Assembly: GCA_028703445.1 (NCBI GenBank)
Contig: JAQVMW010000003.1
Span: forward strand, 1 to 64,000
From: Candidatus Peribacteraceae bacterium
Lineage (GTDB): Bacteria > Patescibacteriota > Gracilibacteria > Peribacterales > Peribacteraceae
DNA: 64,000 nucleotides
Direction of reading: 5' to 3'
Below, one piece after another: positions 16,814-26,142 of this stretch. How positions within the stretch are numbered: the stretch's first letter is position 1; the number at the start of each line of letters is the position of its first letter. Under the pieces are notes generated by a model. It was not told where the DNA came from. It ran no database searches and saw nothing but the letters and a program-made list of their open reading frames with translations. The position numbers were made by a program, and so were the translations under genes.

Positions 16814-17421
16814 GAAAAGTGAATGCGAATGGTAAACGGCGAGTGGAAGCCGATGGTCTCATCGCGCTCGCGGGTGAACGAGGGAAAATCCACGCGCTCG
16901 ATCCCCGGCATCACCCGCACGGCCGAAACGAACTGCGCCAACACGGCCATGCTCTGCAGTCCCACGTTCCGCACATCACCCGTGACGACCACGGTATCGC
17001 ACTCCCAACTGATCGATTGCAGCACCACGGCCTGCGATTGCTCCGGCAGGAACGTGCGCGCCACATTCTTCAGCTGCTCATGGAAGGAGAGGAGTGATGG
17101 CTGCGACATTTTTTCCTGAACGAGGACGCCGTAGGGCGATTGGTCGAGCGGCAGAATGAGTGCCAGACGCTTCTCTTCCATCTTTTTCGTTTCTGCCTGC
17201 ACCCCCTCGACATACGTCTGCAGCCGAGTGGGATCCTGCGGCACTCCGTGCAACTCCACGCGGGTGAACCGGGGCAGCAGCAGATACCACGACAGCACGA
17301 AAAGCATGAGAAGCACGACCGAAAAGAGCGCGAACGGAAAGAGGACGCGCCGGAGCACCTCCCGGGGACCCGGCATCTCCGCTCTCAATTTCCCGGTGAT
17401 TGCTGTGGGGATATTTGTCAT
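16810..17421 (-). CDS. Hypothetical membrane protein, possibly PilN-like
   Basis: Single N-terminal TM; overlaps the next gene by 4 bp. Confidence 0.5.
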   Translation of the reverse strand: MTNIPTAITGKLRAEMPGPREVLRRVLFPFALFSVVLLMLFVLSWYLLLPRFTRVELHGVPQDPTRLQTYVEGVQAETKKMEEKRLALILPLDQSPYGVLVQEKMSQPSLLSFHEQLKNVARTFLPEQSQAVVLQSISWECDTVVVTGDVRNVGLQSMAVLAQFVSAVRVMPGIERVDFPSFTRERDETIGFHSPFTIRIHFS

Positions 17422-17510
17422 ATGTTTTCCTTATATTATAGCCCAAATACGATGGTTTGACCATGCAGGGAAGTTTGCAGTATTTCTAATCTATGTTTTG
17501 AAAGATTAAA

Positions 17511-17592
17511 GCTGTAAGACGTAAGCAATAAGCACGAGCCACATGCATCTTTTTCAGCAGAGCTTATAGCTTACAGCTTATGTCTTATAGCT
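17511..17592. repeat. Inverted ~7-bp tandem repeat hairpin directly upstream of prfB
   Basis: gctgtaagacgtaagcaataagc ... gcttatagcttacagcttatgtcttatagc. Confidence 0.85.
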
Positions 17593-17604
17593 CCCGTATG
17601 CGCT

Positions 17605-18727
17605 ATGCTTCCGCCGTACCTCCTCCCCCCTTCCTCCGTGGAAGACCTGCTTCAAAAGCTCAAGTCACTCTCATCGGCAATCGCCACGGGGAAGGACTCT
17701 CTTTGAGGCGAAAAAAATCCCTCAACGCATTCAGGAGCTGACCGAACAGACGGGTGCCGCGGATATTTGGAATGACCAAAAGCGGGCACAGGCCATGTTC
17801 ACCGAACTGAAAGCCCTCAAGAAACAGTGGGAACCGCTGCAGCATATCGCCAACGAGGCACAGGCGCTGCTCGAGATGGTGGAAGCCGCCTCACCCGAAG
17901 AACAGTCCGCGCTTGCCGGAGATGTTGAACGACTCGAAAAGGAATGGATGTCCCTCGAGACAAAGCTCTACCTCAGCGGCGAATTCGATGTGTTCAACTG
18001 CTACCTCACCGTGAGCGGCGGAGCAGGCGGCACCGAGGCGCAGGACTGGGCATCGATGCTCATGCGCATGTACCTGCGCTACTGCGAGCGGCAGCACTGG
18101 AAGACAAGCATCGTCGAAAAGACCGACGGACAGGAGGCGGGCATCAAAACCGCCACCATCCACGTCGAAGGCGAATTCGCATACGGCAACCTGAAGTGTG
18201 AAAAAGGGACACACCGCCTCGTGCGCCTGTCTCCCTTCAACGCCAAGAGCCTGCGGCAGACGAGCTTCGCACTCGTGGAGGCCTTGCCGGAACTGCCGGA
18301 ATCGACGGGTATCGAGATCAATCCCGGCGACCTGAGAATCGACACCTACCGTAGTGGAGGGGCGGGCGGCCAAAACGTGAACAAAGTTGAGACGGCCGTG
18401 CGCTTCACGCACATCCCTACGGGAATCGTGGTCGCCTGCCAGAGCGAGCGAAGCCAATTGCAGAACCGCGCGCAGGCCATGAACATGCTGCGTGCCAAAC
18501 TGCTCGAGAAAGAAAGGCTCGAGCAGCTGGAGACGAAAGCGGAACTCAAGGGCGCCAAGCAGAGCGCCGACTTCGGTCAGCAGATTCGCAGCTACGTCCT
18601 GCACCCCTATCAGATGGTGAAGGATCTCAGGACGAGCGTGGAGACGAGTAACACAACCGGCGTGCTGGACGGGGATATCCAGCAGTTCATTGATGCGGAA
18701 TTGAAACGAGTAGCTGGTAGCTCGTAG
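17605..18727 (+). CDS. prfB: Peptide chain release factor 2, with programmed +1 frameshift at 17701-17706 (start ATG 17605 or GTG 17638)
   Basis: 0-frame ...ATGKDSL-TGA, then +1 frame [35 protein letters not shown]...[19 protein letters not shown]...[17 protein letters not shown]. Confidence 0.92.
17692..17706 (+). promoter_or_regulatory. RF2-type programmed +1 frameshift signal: SD-like AAGGA, CTT slippery codon, TGA stop
   Basis: aaggactctctttga; homology resumes in the +1 frame immediately after CTT. Confidence 0.88.
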
Positions 18728-18800
18728 CTGGTAGCTCGGATGGCGTTGCGAACTACTAACTACCAACTACCAACTACTAACTACTAACTACGAACTACCA
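18710..18800. repeat. Inverted 7-bp tandem repeat hairpin at the 3' end of prfB (encodes VAGSS and the stop)
   Basis: gtagctggtagctcgtagctggtagctcgg ... aactactaactaccaactaccaactactaactactaactacgaactacca. Confidence 0.9.
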
Positions 18801-18805
18801 GATCA

Positions 18806-18833
18806 CAAAAAGCGCCCCTTGCGGAGCGCTTTT
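18806..18833. terminator. Bidirectional intrinsic terminator between prfB and the histone-like gene
   Basis: aaaaagcgccccttgcggagcgctttt, stem AAAAGCGC/GCGCTTTT. Confidence 0.75.
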
Positions 18834-18853
18834 GATTCGAAAGAAAAACAGGA

Positions 18854-19024
18854 TCAAAGGTCGCAGGCGCGGACCGTCTTGCGGCCGTTCTCCTGGGCGC
18901 GCTTGGCGGCCTTCTTGAGAGCGTCCTCGAGGTACTTGCTGGCAGCATCCGCGAGATCGCCGGCCGTCATCATATCGGCAGCCTTGAGGAGCTCCTTGAC
19001 CTTGGAAGCAACGACGTAGCTCAT
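18854..19024 (-). CDS. Candidate bacterial histone-fold protein (56 aa)
   Basis: MSYVVASKVKELLKAADMMTAGDLADAASKYLEDALKKAAKRAQENGRKTVRACDL; helix pattern and C-terminal RKTVRACDL resemble single-histone-fold proteins. Confidence 0.7.
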   Translation of the reverse strand: MSYVVASKVKELLKAADMMTAGDLADAASKYLEDALKKAAKRAQENGRKTVRACDL

Positions 19025-19269
19025 GAAATAGGGGGGAAAAAATAAGGAACGGCTGATTCTACGCACCCCCGTTTGCCCGCTGCAAGTGGAAAAACACGTC
19101 TTTTGGGCAAATTCTCTTAAAATATTCAATTGACCGCTACAGGGTTCCTCAGCACAACAACTCCATGTCGATTGCGATAAACTTCATCGTATTGCCCAAT
19201 AGTGCTTAAATCTGTAGAACACCCTGTTTACGCAAACTCATCTGTTTTTCACACATCGCGGGAACCGTA

Positions 19270-20427
19270 TTAGAACATCGACTTCAAAACCTCCCACATC
19301 CGAAATCCAAGAAAACCGATGATAACGAGAAATCCAAAGAGCGGGAAAGTAATCGGGAATGCCCGTACCCCCTTGGGATGCGGCTCGCGGATCTTGATGC
19401 GCACACAGGCGGCATTCACGAATGCATAGACGATCAGCACCGTGTAACTGGTGAGTTCCGCGAGCGACACGAGCGGCAGCCAAAGGGCGAACGCAAGACC
19501 AAGAACGGCTACGAGCGCGGTGGAAACGACAGGCGTGTGTAACACGGGATGCACCCGGCCAAACGGGGCGGGCAGCCACGCCTGTCGGCTCAGACCGAAG
19601 AGGATTCTCGAGCCCAGGATGATCTGCACGAGAATGCCGTTCGCAATGGCGAAGAGTCCGATGAACGTGATGATGATGGGCGAAGATCCCGTGGTCCGTT
19701 CATAGATGAGCGCCAGCGGCGCATCGGATGCGCTGAGTTCCTCAATGGGCAGACTCGTGACGGACACAACCGCGATGACGCAGTAGAGGAGAGTGGAAAT
19801 GAAAATGGCGAGGAGGATGCCCGTGGGAAGATTGCGGTGCGGCTCGCGCACCTCCTCCGCGATATTCGCCATGTCCTCAAAACCGATGAAGGCGTAGAAC
19901 GCGATGAGAGCCCCCGCCAGAATGCCCGACCAGACGACGCCGTCCGCGGGCGGAACGAATGTGTTGATGTCCACGGAAAGAGAGAACAGCCCCTCCCTTC
20001 CGACCCAGATGATGAGGAGAAGCCCGCAGATCTCGACGATGGTGAACAGCGACGCGGCGAACGCGGATTCTTTGATGCCGAAGATGGCGATCACCGCAGC
20101 AACGAGCACCGCAGCGGTAATGACGAGCTCGCGTGAGACGGGGAGGAACACCTGCAGGTACCCGACGAATGCATTCGTCAGCACACCGATGGACACAATG
20201 GCGGAGAAGGTAACGAGCAGCCCGATCACCGTGGAGAGCGAACGAATGCCGAACGCGCGCGCGGTATAGATCGCTTCACCGCCGCTCCGCGGATACCGCG
20301 CAGAGAGCTCCGCATACGAAAATCCCGTCAGCACGGCCAGGACGGCAGCGACGACGAAAGCGACCGGCGCGAAGAGTCCGGCTTCTCCGGCCACCTTGCC
20401 GACGAGCGAGTAGATCCCCGCACCCAA
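19270..20427 (-). CDS. APC-family amino acid permease (true start slightly upstream of 20427)
   Basis: GAGIYSLVGKVAGEAGLFAPVAFVVAAVLAVLTGFSYAELSARYPRSGGEAIY; FIGFEDMANIAEEVREPHRNLPTGI. Confidence 0.88.
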   Translation of the reverse strand: MGAGIYSLVGKVAGEAGLFAPVAFVVAAVLAVLTGFSYAELSARYPRSGGEAIYTARAFGIRSLSTVIGLLVTFSAIVSIGVLTNAFVGYLQVFLPVSRELVITAAVLVAAVIAIFGIKESAFAASLFTIVEICGLLLIIWVGREGLFSLSVDINTFVPPADGVVWSGILAGALIAFYAFIGFEDMANIAEEVREPHRNLPTGILLAIFISTLLYCVIAVVSVTSLPIEELSASDAPLALIYERTTGSSPIIITFIGLFAIANGILVQIILGSRILFGLSRQAWLPAPFGRVHPVLHTPVVSTALVAVLGLAFALWLPLVSLAELTSYTVLIVYAFVNAACVRIKIREPHPKGVRAFPITFPLFGFLVIIGFLGFRMWEVLKSMF

Positions 20428-20517
20428 AATGGATCCGAGTCCGTAGAACGTGAAGAGCGGGAGAGAGAGCCTGCGCTGGAGTTGTGGAGACAGGGGTAAA
20501 AGGGAAAGATGGAGGTG

Positions 20518-20556
20518 CCCTTCGACTCACTGCACTTCGTTCTGTCCGCTCAGGGC
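20518..20556. repeat. Family C-type dispersed repeat
   Basis: cccttcgactcactgcacttcgttctgtccgctcagggc. Confidence 0.55.
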
Positions 20557-20645
20557 ATTCTGGAACTATGGTGGTCGAGGCGCTTGAAGTGAAGCGAAAA
20601 GCGCGTAGACCATGAGCGAGTCCAGCAGACGCGGGACGAGTCGAA

Positions 20646-20736
20646 TGGCGGAGGGAGAGGGATTCGAACCCTCGAGACCCTTTGGGGGCCTACACGATTT
20701 CGAGTCGTGCGCCTTCAACCACTCGGCCATCCCTCC
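20646..20736 (-). tRNA. tRNA-Ser(CGA), CCA encoded
   Basis: ggagggatggccgagtggttgaaggcgcacgactCGAaatcgtgtaggcccccaaagggtctcgagggttcgaatccctctccctccgcca; long variable arm. Confidence 0.95.
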
Positions 20737-20865
20737 ACCTTGGCATTGTAGCGGGGAAGACGAAGGAGAACAGCAATCCTCAAACTATCCGATAACGATC
20801 CTTTCTGCTGAAAAAATTCATCCGACACTGTGCAAAAATGACCTCTGTCAGCCTATACTGATCGG

Positions 20866-22209
20866 GTGACGCGAGATCCAAGCACGGGCACCATGACCGC
20901 AAAAAAGGCCTTCGTGACGTTGTTCGTGATGCTGCTCATCACGGCCATGTTCCTCGAAGGCATCCTGCGGATCTTCGACATCGCTTCGGGGGCCATCGTC
21001 TCGCAAGACCTCCTGTCGCAGCTGGATACCCGCGCGACCGTTCAACATCCTTTTCTGCAATACACAGCGCGCAGAAGTTATGAGGGATATGTCCACTTCA
21101 TCGAACCGGGCAAGACCTTCTGGGTCAAAACCAACGCCAACGGGTTCCGGACGCACGAGTTCTATCCAAAAACGGATGGGCAGGAATACCGCATCCTGGT
21201 GTTGGGAGACTCCTTCACCTACGGGTTCAACGCCAACCAGGAAGAAACATATCCAGCCGTGCTCGAGCGGCTCCTGCGCGAGAACGTGTCGAAGAACGTT
21301 CGCGTGTACTCCCTCGGAGTCCCCTCTTACTCCGGAGTGCGCTACGCCATGCTCATGCGGCTATATAGCGATCTGCTGCAACCGGACATGGTAATCGTCG
21401 CAGTCGATGCAAGCGACTTCAGGGAAGACAGCGACCGCATCGGCTCCTACGTTGTTGACGAGAGCGCCGCCCCCGTCGTCCTCAAAGATGCCAAGGAGCT
21501 CATGCAGGATGCTCCCAAAAACTTCGTGATCGACGAAAGCGGTGCCTTGCTGACCAAAACGAATGATGACCGCAGCCCTTCACTCTTCAGACGTCTGCAA
21601 TTTGGAAGCTCTCTCTTCCGGCACCTCGCAGACGGATGGGAATTCCTGCGGCGAGAGGCAAATGTCGTGCGCTTTGCTCTCATTGAACGCTCGTACCGTA
21701 AAGGAAAAATCCCCGTTGTAACCTATGACGATCTCGCCAGTCAGTCGGGAGCGCGGGATATCTCTGCCGCAATTCCTGCACGATTACTCACGGATTTCGT
21801 TCCATACGATCTGCAGACAGCTCTGCAAAAATACACCCCCACTCTGACGAGCCTGCGTGCAGTGAAGACCACCTGTGACCGGGTGGGAGCCACCCTGTAC
21901 CTTTCGTCCTATCCGTATCCGTGGATGGTTTCGACGCAGGAGGCACTTGCGTATCAGATACTGGGCTTTGGAAAGGTGTATGACATGAGAAATAACCGCG
22001 TTCAACCACAGCTCATGGATGCGTTCGCTGCGCAGCTGCATGTGAAACATCTCGATGCGTTTCCATTCTTCGAAACGAACGCGAATGGCTCGTACGGGAA
22101 ATTAGATCCGCACTTTAACGCACAAGGGTATGCGCTCTACGCAAAATTTCTCTTCGAGAATATCCAGGAAAAAGTGCGGAAAGATCTAGGTGCCGGCGCG
22201 CAGAGGTGA
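20866..22209 (+). CDS. SGNH/GDSL hydrolase-like membrane-anchored protein
   Basis: ILVLGDSFTYGFNANQEETYPAVLERLL; DPHFNAQGYALYAKFLFENI. Confidence 0.75.
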   Translation: MTRDPSTGTMTAKKAFVTLFVMLLITAMFLEGILRIFDIASGAIVSQDLLSQLDTRATVQHPFLQYTARRSYEGYVHFIEPGKTFWVKTNANGFRTHEFYPKTDGQEYRILVLGDSFTYGFNANQEETYPAVLERLLRENVSKNVRVYSLGVPSYSGVRYAMLMRLYSDLLQPDMVIVAVDASDFREDSDRIGSYVVDESAAPVVLKDAKELMQDAPKNFVIDESGALLTKTNDDRSPSLFRRLQFGSSLFRHLADGWEFLRREANVVRFALIERSYRKGKIPVVTYDDLASQSGARDISAAIPARLLTDFVPYDLQTALQKYTPTLTSLRAVKTTCDRVGATLYLSSYPYPWMVSTQEALAYQILGFGKVYDMRNNRVQPQLMDAFAAQLHVKHLDAFPFFETNANGSYGKLDPHFNAQGYALYAKFLFENIQEKVRKDLGAGAQR

Positions 22210-22249
22210 TTTCATGCGTGAAGAACTTTTCACCTGCTACACTGCACAC

Positions 22250-22408
22250 ATGTCGAAACTCTCGATTTTCGTAGAACTCTGGCACTTCATGCGCGTGCGC
22301 AAGAAGTGGTGGCTGCTGCCGATACTCCTGCTCCTCCTGGTTCTCGGCCTCCTGCTGATCTTCGCACAGGCATCACCACTCGCGCCTTTTCTCTACACGA
22401 TCATCTGA
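22250..22408 (+). CDS. DUF5989-family small membrane protein
   Basis: MSKLSIFVELWHFMRVRKKWWLLPILLLLLVLGLLLIFAQASPLAPFLYTII. Confidence 0.8.
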   Translation: MSKLSIFVELWHFMRVRKKWWLLPILLLLLVLGLLLIFAQASPLAPFLYTII

Positions 22409-22412
22409 CTTT

Positions 22413-22520
22413 TCATGAGAGACAAACCTAGTGGTTTTTCTCTCATGATCTCTCTTTTCCCTTTAGAGGAGTCGCTCCAGCGCGGGAACCCGCGAGACCC
22501 GCGCTTCGCGACGGATTATT
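22413..22520 (-). repeat. Family A two-hairpin element, copy A4 (minus orientation)
   Basis: Reverse complement: aataatccgtcgcgaagcgcgggtctcgcgggttcccgcgctggagcg...atcatgagagaaaaaccactaggtttgtctctcatgaa. Confidence 0.88.
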
Positions 22521-22551
22521 CTTTTCGCTCCGCGATGCTGTAAAACCACCT

Positions 22552-22733
22552 CCTACAGATGTAGGAATTCATTGGAGGGGCGCGACACGGGGGGTGAAGG
22601 GGAAGGCCCTGTACCAATCGTTTGCCGACGAGACGAGCTGAAGCCTTGGAGGTGAGGCGAGGAGGCGCAGGGCCGGGTGGAGGGGCGTTGGCGCGCCAGC
22701 GTTTTGGCTCCACCTTTGTCGCGACAAAGGTGG
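22552..22733. repeat. Non-coding palindrome-rich segment
   Basis: cctacagatgtagg at 22552-22565; ttggcgcgccag; perfect 24-nt palindrome ccacctttgtcgcgacaaaggtgg at 22710-22733. Confidence 0.6.
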
Positions 22734-22797
22734 AAAAATCTCTGTTCAGAAAGAATAATTCAGAGGAATTACATGATTCTTTGCTATCATCTCATCA

Positions 22798-23031
22798 GTG
22801 ATCACTCTCCCCTCTCCTCTCCGCTGGCTTTGGGAAGGATGGAAGCGCGTGGGCCACGCGATCGGCATCGCCATGAGCTTTGTCGTACTTACGGTGCTGT
22901 GGATCGTCGTCTTCGGCTTCTACGCACTGATCATGAAATGCGGAAAACTCTTCAAAAGAACGCCCACTCCCGCGACGTACTGGCATGACGTTGATCCGGA
23001 TTACCCCGAAAGCCTTCTTCATAGTTTTTAA
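22798..23031 (+). CDS. SxtJ-like small membrane protein (GTG start)
   Basis: LRWLWEGWKRVGHAIGIAMSFVVLTVLWIVVFGFYALIMKCGKLFKR, immediately upstream of a carbamoyltransferase gene. Confidence 0.65.
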   Translation: MITLPSPLRWLWEGWKRVGHAIGIAMSFVVLTVLWIVVFGFYALIMKCGKLFKRTPTPATYWHDVDPDYPESLLHSF

Positions 23032-24791
23032 TGCCCAAGCCCGTCTTCATCCTCGGAATTTCCTGCTACTACCACGACAGCGCCGCCGTGCTGTTGAAGG
23101 ATGGAATAGTGATTTTTGCCGCGCAGGAAGAGCGCTACACCAGAAAGAAACATGATGAGAACTTTCCGAAGAGCGCGATTGCCGCCGCGCTCCAATGCGC
23201 CGGAATCACCGCTCAGGATCTTTCGGCCGTCGTCTTCTACGAAAAACCGCTCCTTAAATTCTTCGACCGGATCATCACGTGCGTGATCGCCGTGTGGCCG
23301 CGGGGATTCTGGACATTTCATCGCGCCATGCACGAGTGGCTGAATAAGAAACTCTGGATCCCCCAGCTTATTCGTAAAGAGCTGAAATACACGGGCCCGC
23401 TATTCTTCACGCGGCATCACGAGGCACACGCCGCCTCCGCTTATTATCCCTCGGGATTTCCCGATGCCACAATTGTCACGGTGGACGGCGTGGGCGAGTG
23501 GGCAACGACGACCATCGGATACGGCAAGGGTACCGACATCACGCTCAGGCAGGAAATCCGCTATCCCCACTCTCTTGGCCTTCTCTACTCCGCCCTCACC
23601 TACTATCTGGGATTTAAGGTAAACAGTGCCGAGTACAAGGTGATGGGGCTGGCGCCATATGGAGAACCGAAGCACATGAAACAGATGCGCGAATTGATCG
23701 ACCTCAAGGAGGATGGCAGCTTTGCCTTAAACCGGAAGTACTTCACCTATGAGTACGGTCAAACGATGACGGGCAAAGCCTTCGAGCGGCTCTTTGGCCA
23801 GCCCACCCGAACACAGGAAAGCCCGCTCACGCAATTTCACAAGGACACAGCGCGGTCGCTTCAGGAACTGACGAATGAAGTGATGCTCAAAATTGTCCGG
23901 CATGCAAAGCAGGTCTGCCCGAGTGATCGACTGTGTCTTGCCGGAGGCGTGGCCTTAAACTGCGTGGCCAACGGACTGATCCTGCGCTCGAGGATTTTTA
24001 AGGAAATCTTCATCCAGCCCGCCGCAGGAGATGCCGGAGGCGCGCTGGGTGCGGCGCTCTACGTGTGGCACCGGCACTTTAAGGGAACACGCAGTCCAAA
24101 AATGGAACATGTTTTCCTGGGCACGGAATATGGCGATTCCGAAATCTCTGCCTTGCTCCGGAGAAAGGGGCTCCCCTTCGAAAAACTTGACGATGGCCAG
24201 CTCATCGAACGTACGGCGACGTTGCTGGAAGGTGAGAACGTGATCGGCTGGTTCCAGGGAAGAATGGAATTCGGCCCTCGCGCTCTGGGCAATCGCTCGA
24301 TCATCGCGGACGCACGGAACGCTGAGAACTGGAAGAAGGTGAATCTGAAAATAAAGTTCCGTGAATCCTTCCGCCCCTTCGCCCCCACGGTACTCGTCGA
24401 GCGCGTGAGTGAGTACTTCACCCTTGACCGTGAAAGTCCCTACATGCTCCTCGTGGCAGATACGCAACCGGAGAAACGCCTCGAGATCCCCGCCGTGACG
24501 CACGTGGATGGTTCGGCACGCATCCAGACAATCAGCCGGACACAGAACGCACGCTACTACGACCTCATCGACGCTTTCGCGAAACGCACCGGCTGCCCGG
24601 TGATCATTAACACGTCCTTTAATGTCCGCGGCGAGCCGATTGTGGAATCTCCCGAAGACGCGGTGAATTGTTTCCTCAATACGCACATGGATTACCTGGT
24701 GCTGGGCAATCACATTCTGAGTAAACTTTCGATGCCCGCCGCCCTCCTTAAGGAGAGGGAAGAGTATCTGCGAAAGTTTGAGCTGGACTGA
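23031..24791 (+). CDS. Carbamoyltransferase (NodU/CmcH family)
   Basis: ILGISCYYHDSAAVLLKDGIVIFAAQEERYTRKKHDENFPKSAI; HHEAHAASAYYPSGF; GRMEFGPRALGNRSIIADAR; FNVRGEPIVESPEDA. Confidence 0.95.
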   Translation: MPKPVFILGISCYYHDSAAVLLKDGIVIFAAQEERYTRKKHDENFPKSAIAAALQCAGITAQDLSAVVFYEKPLLKFFDRIITCVIAVWPRGFWTFHRAMHEWLNKKLWIPQLIRKELKYTGPLFFTRHHEAHAASAYYPSGFPDATIVTVDGVGEWATTTIGYGKGTDITLRQEIRYPHSLGLLYSALTYYLGFKVNSAEYKVMGLAPYGEPKHMKQMRELIDLKEDGSFALNRKYFTYEYGQTMTGKAFERLFGQPTRTQESPLTQFHKDTARSLQELTNEVMLKIVRHAKQVCPSDRLCLAGGVALNCVANGLILRSRIFKEIFIQPAAGDAGGALGAALYVWHRHFKGTRSPKMEHVFLGTEYGDSEISALLRRKGLPFEKLDDGQLIERTATLLEGENVIGWFQGRMEFGPRALGNRSIIADARNAENWKKVNLKIKFRESFRPFAPTVLVERVSEYFTLDRESPYMLLVADTQPEKRLEIPAVTHVDGSARIQTISRTQNARYYDLIDAFAKRTGCPVIINTSFNVRGEPIVESPEDAVNCFLNTHMDYLVLGNHILSKLSMPAALLKEREEYLRKFELD

Positions 24792-25020
24792 AAAATGTGA
24801 ACCGGAATCAACAATTGACAGATCAAAAATATATACAATAGTTGATGATGAAGTCTCATCCGGATGAATCTATTGGGTGACCGGATGCAAAAGAGGGTCG
24901 GGCCACCGGAGTCTTGATTTCCGGTAGGGAAAGGGTAGCCTGTACAAGATTTGAATATATGTCTTTATAACTAAAGAATGACTCGTTGAAAAAAGGAAAC
25001 GTGAGCTTTCCCCCACCAGC

Positions 25021-26094
25021 ATGGAGCCTCCACTGGCACCATCCCTATCCTCTCCCGTTCGCGTCTCCACCATCGCCACTGGCACCCTGCCTCTGTCGCC
25101 ACATGCCCTCGCGCGGATGTTCGCGAGACCGCAAGGACTCACGGTTGAAGGTGTTCGCGCATGCATGCGCCTCCTGACTCTCAAAGATCAGACAGTCATC
25201 AATGACTACCTGAAAAAATATCCCCCGAACGTGTGCGAGCTCTCTTTTGCGAACCTTCTTCATTGGAATTCGACCTATCCACATTATTTGGAGAAAGCCT
25301 CCCCGCACTGCTTCTGCGAGGCAGACGAACATCTACTGATCGGATTCTACGACGCAAAGGGCCGCATGAAGCTCTACCAGCCCATCGGACCCGCGCCCGA
25401 GAGAATCATCAGGCAATTGAATGCGGGCAGATTGCCCGTGGAATGGACCTGTGTGGAAGAATCCATCGCCCTCAAGGCGGAAACCGGTGACTGCATCATC
25501 GCCTCGGATCGCGATAACAGCGATTACGTCTACCTCCTGGATGAGTTACGCACGCTCAAGGGGAAAAAATTCCACAGGAAACGCACGTACATCAATCACT
25601 GCCTCGACTTCCATCCCACGGCTATCCCGCTCACGGGTTCCATGGCCGAATCGTGCCTCGCCGTAAATAGAAAATGGCTCGCATGCAAAGACAACCCGCA
25701 TGACACCGATACCACCGCCCTGGAAGTCGCACTCCAGAATTTCGACACGTTCAAACTCATTGGAATCGGGGTGCTCATCAATGGGGCGCTGGAATCATTC
25801 GCCATCGGGGAGCCGCTGAACGAAACGACGTTCGTTTCGCACTTCCTCAAGGCGAACTACGCCTTCCCGGGACTCTTCCAGTACACCTCATACGCATTCG
25901 CAAAAGCCATTCCTCCTCCGTTCACCCACCTCAATAAAGAGCAGGATCTCGGCATCGAGGGTTTGCGCGTATCCAAGGAAGGCTGGTGTCCCGCGGCGAT
26001 GGTGCGGAAGTACACCATTCGCAACGCACAATGGAAAACGGCGAACGTAACCAACTCCGTTGAAATAGTGAAACAAGGACCCACCGGGGTGTGA
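25021..26094 (+). CDS. DUF2156-like (phosphatidylglycerol lysyltransferase C-terminal/GNAT-like) protein
   Basis: YVYLLDELRTLKGKKFHRKRTYINHCLDFHP; AFPGLFQYTSYAFAKAI; LNKEQDLGIEGLRVSKEGWCPAAMVRKYTI. Confidence 0.75.
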   Translation: MEPPLAPSLSSPVRVSTIATGTLPLSPHALARMFARPQGLTVEGVRACMRLLTLKDQTVINDYLKKYPPNVCELSFANLLHWNSTYPHYLEKASPHCFCEADEHLLIGFYDAKGRMKLYQPIGPAPERIIRQLNAGRLPVEWTCVEESIALKAETGDCIIASDRDNSDYVYLLDELRTLKGKKFHRKRTYINHCLDFHPTAIPLTGSMAESCLAVNRKWLACKDNPHDTDTTALEVALQNFDTFKLIGIGVLINGALESFAIGEPLNETTFVSHFLKANYAFPGLFQYTSYAFAKAIPPPFTHLNKEQDLGIEGLRVSKEGWCPAAMVRKYTIRNAQWKTANVTNSVEIVKQGPTGV

Positions 26095-26142
26095 CGTGAA
26101 ATGCACTGCGGATTTCTGGAGGAGCGCCGCTATAGTGTAGCC

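Noticed and set aside
17701-17706. prfB as a pseudogene (in-frame TGA)
   Set aside because: The SD-like site, CTT-TGA and resumed homology in +1 match the known RF2 frameshift mechanism.
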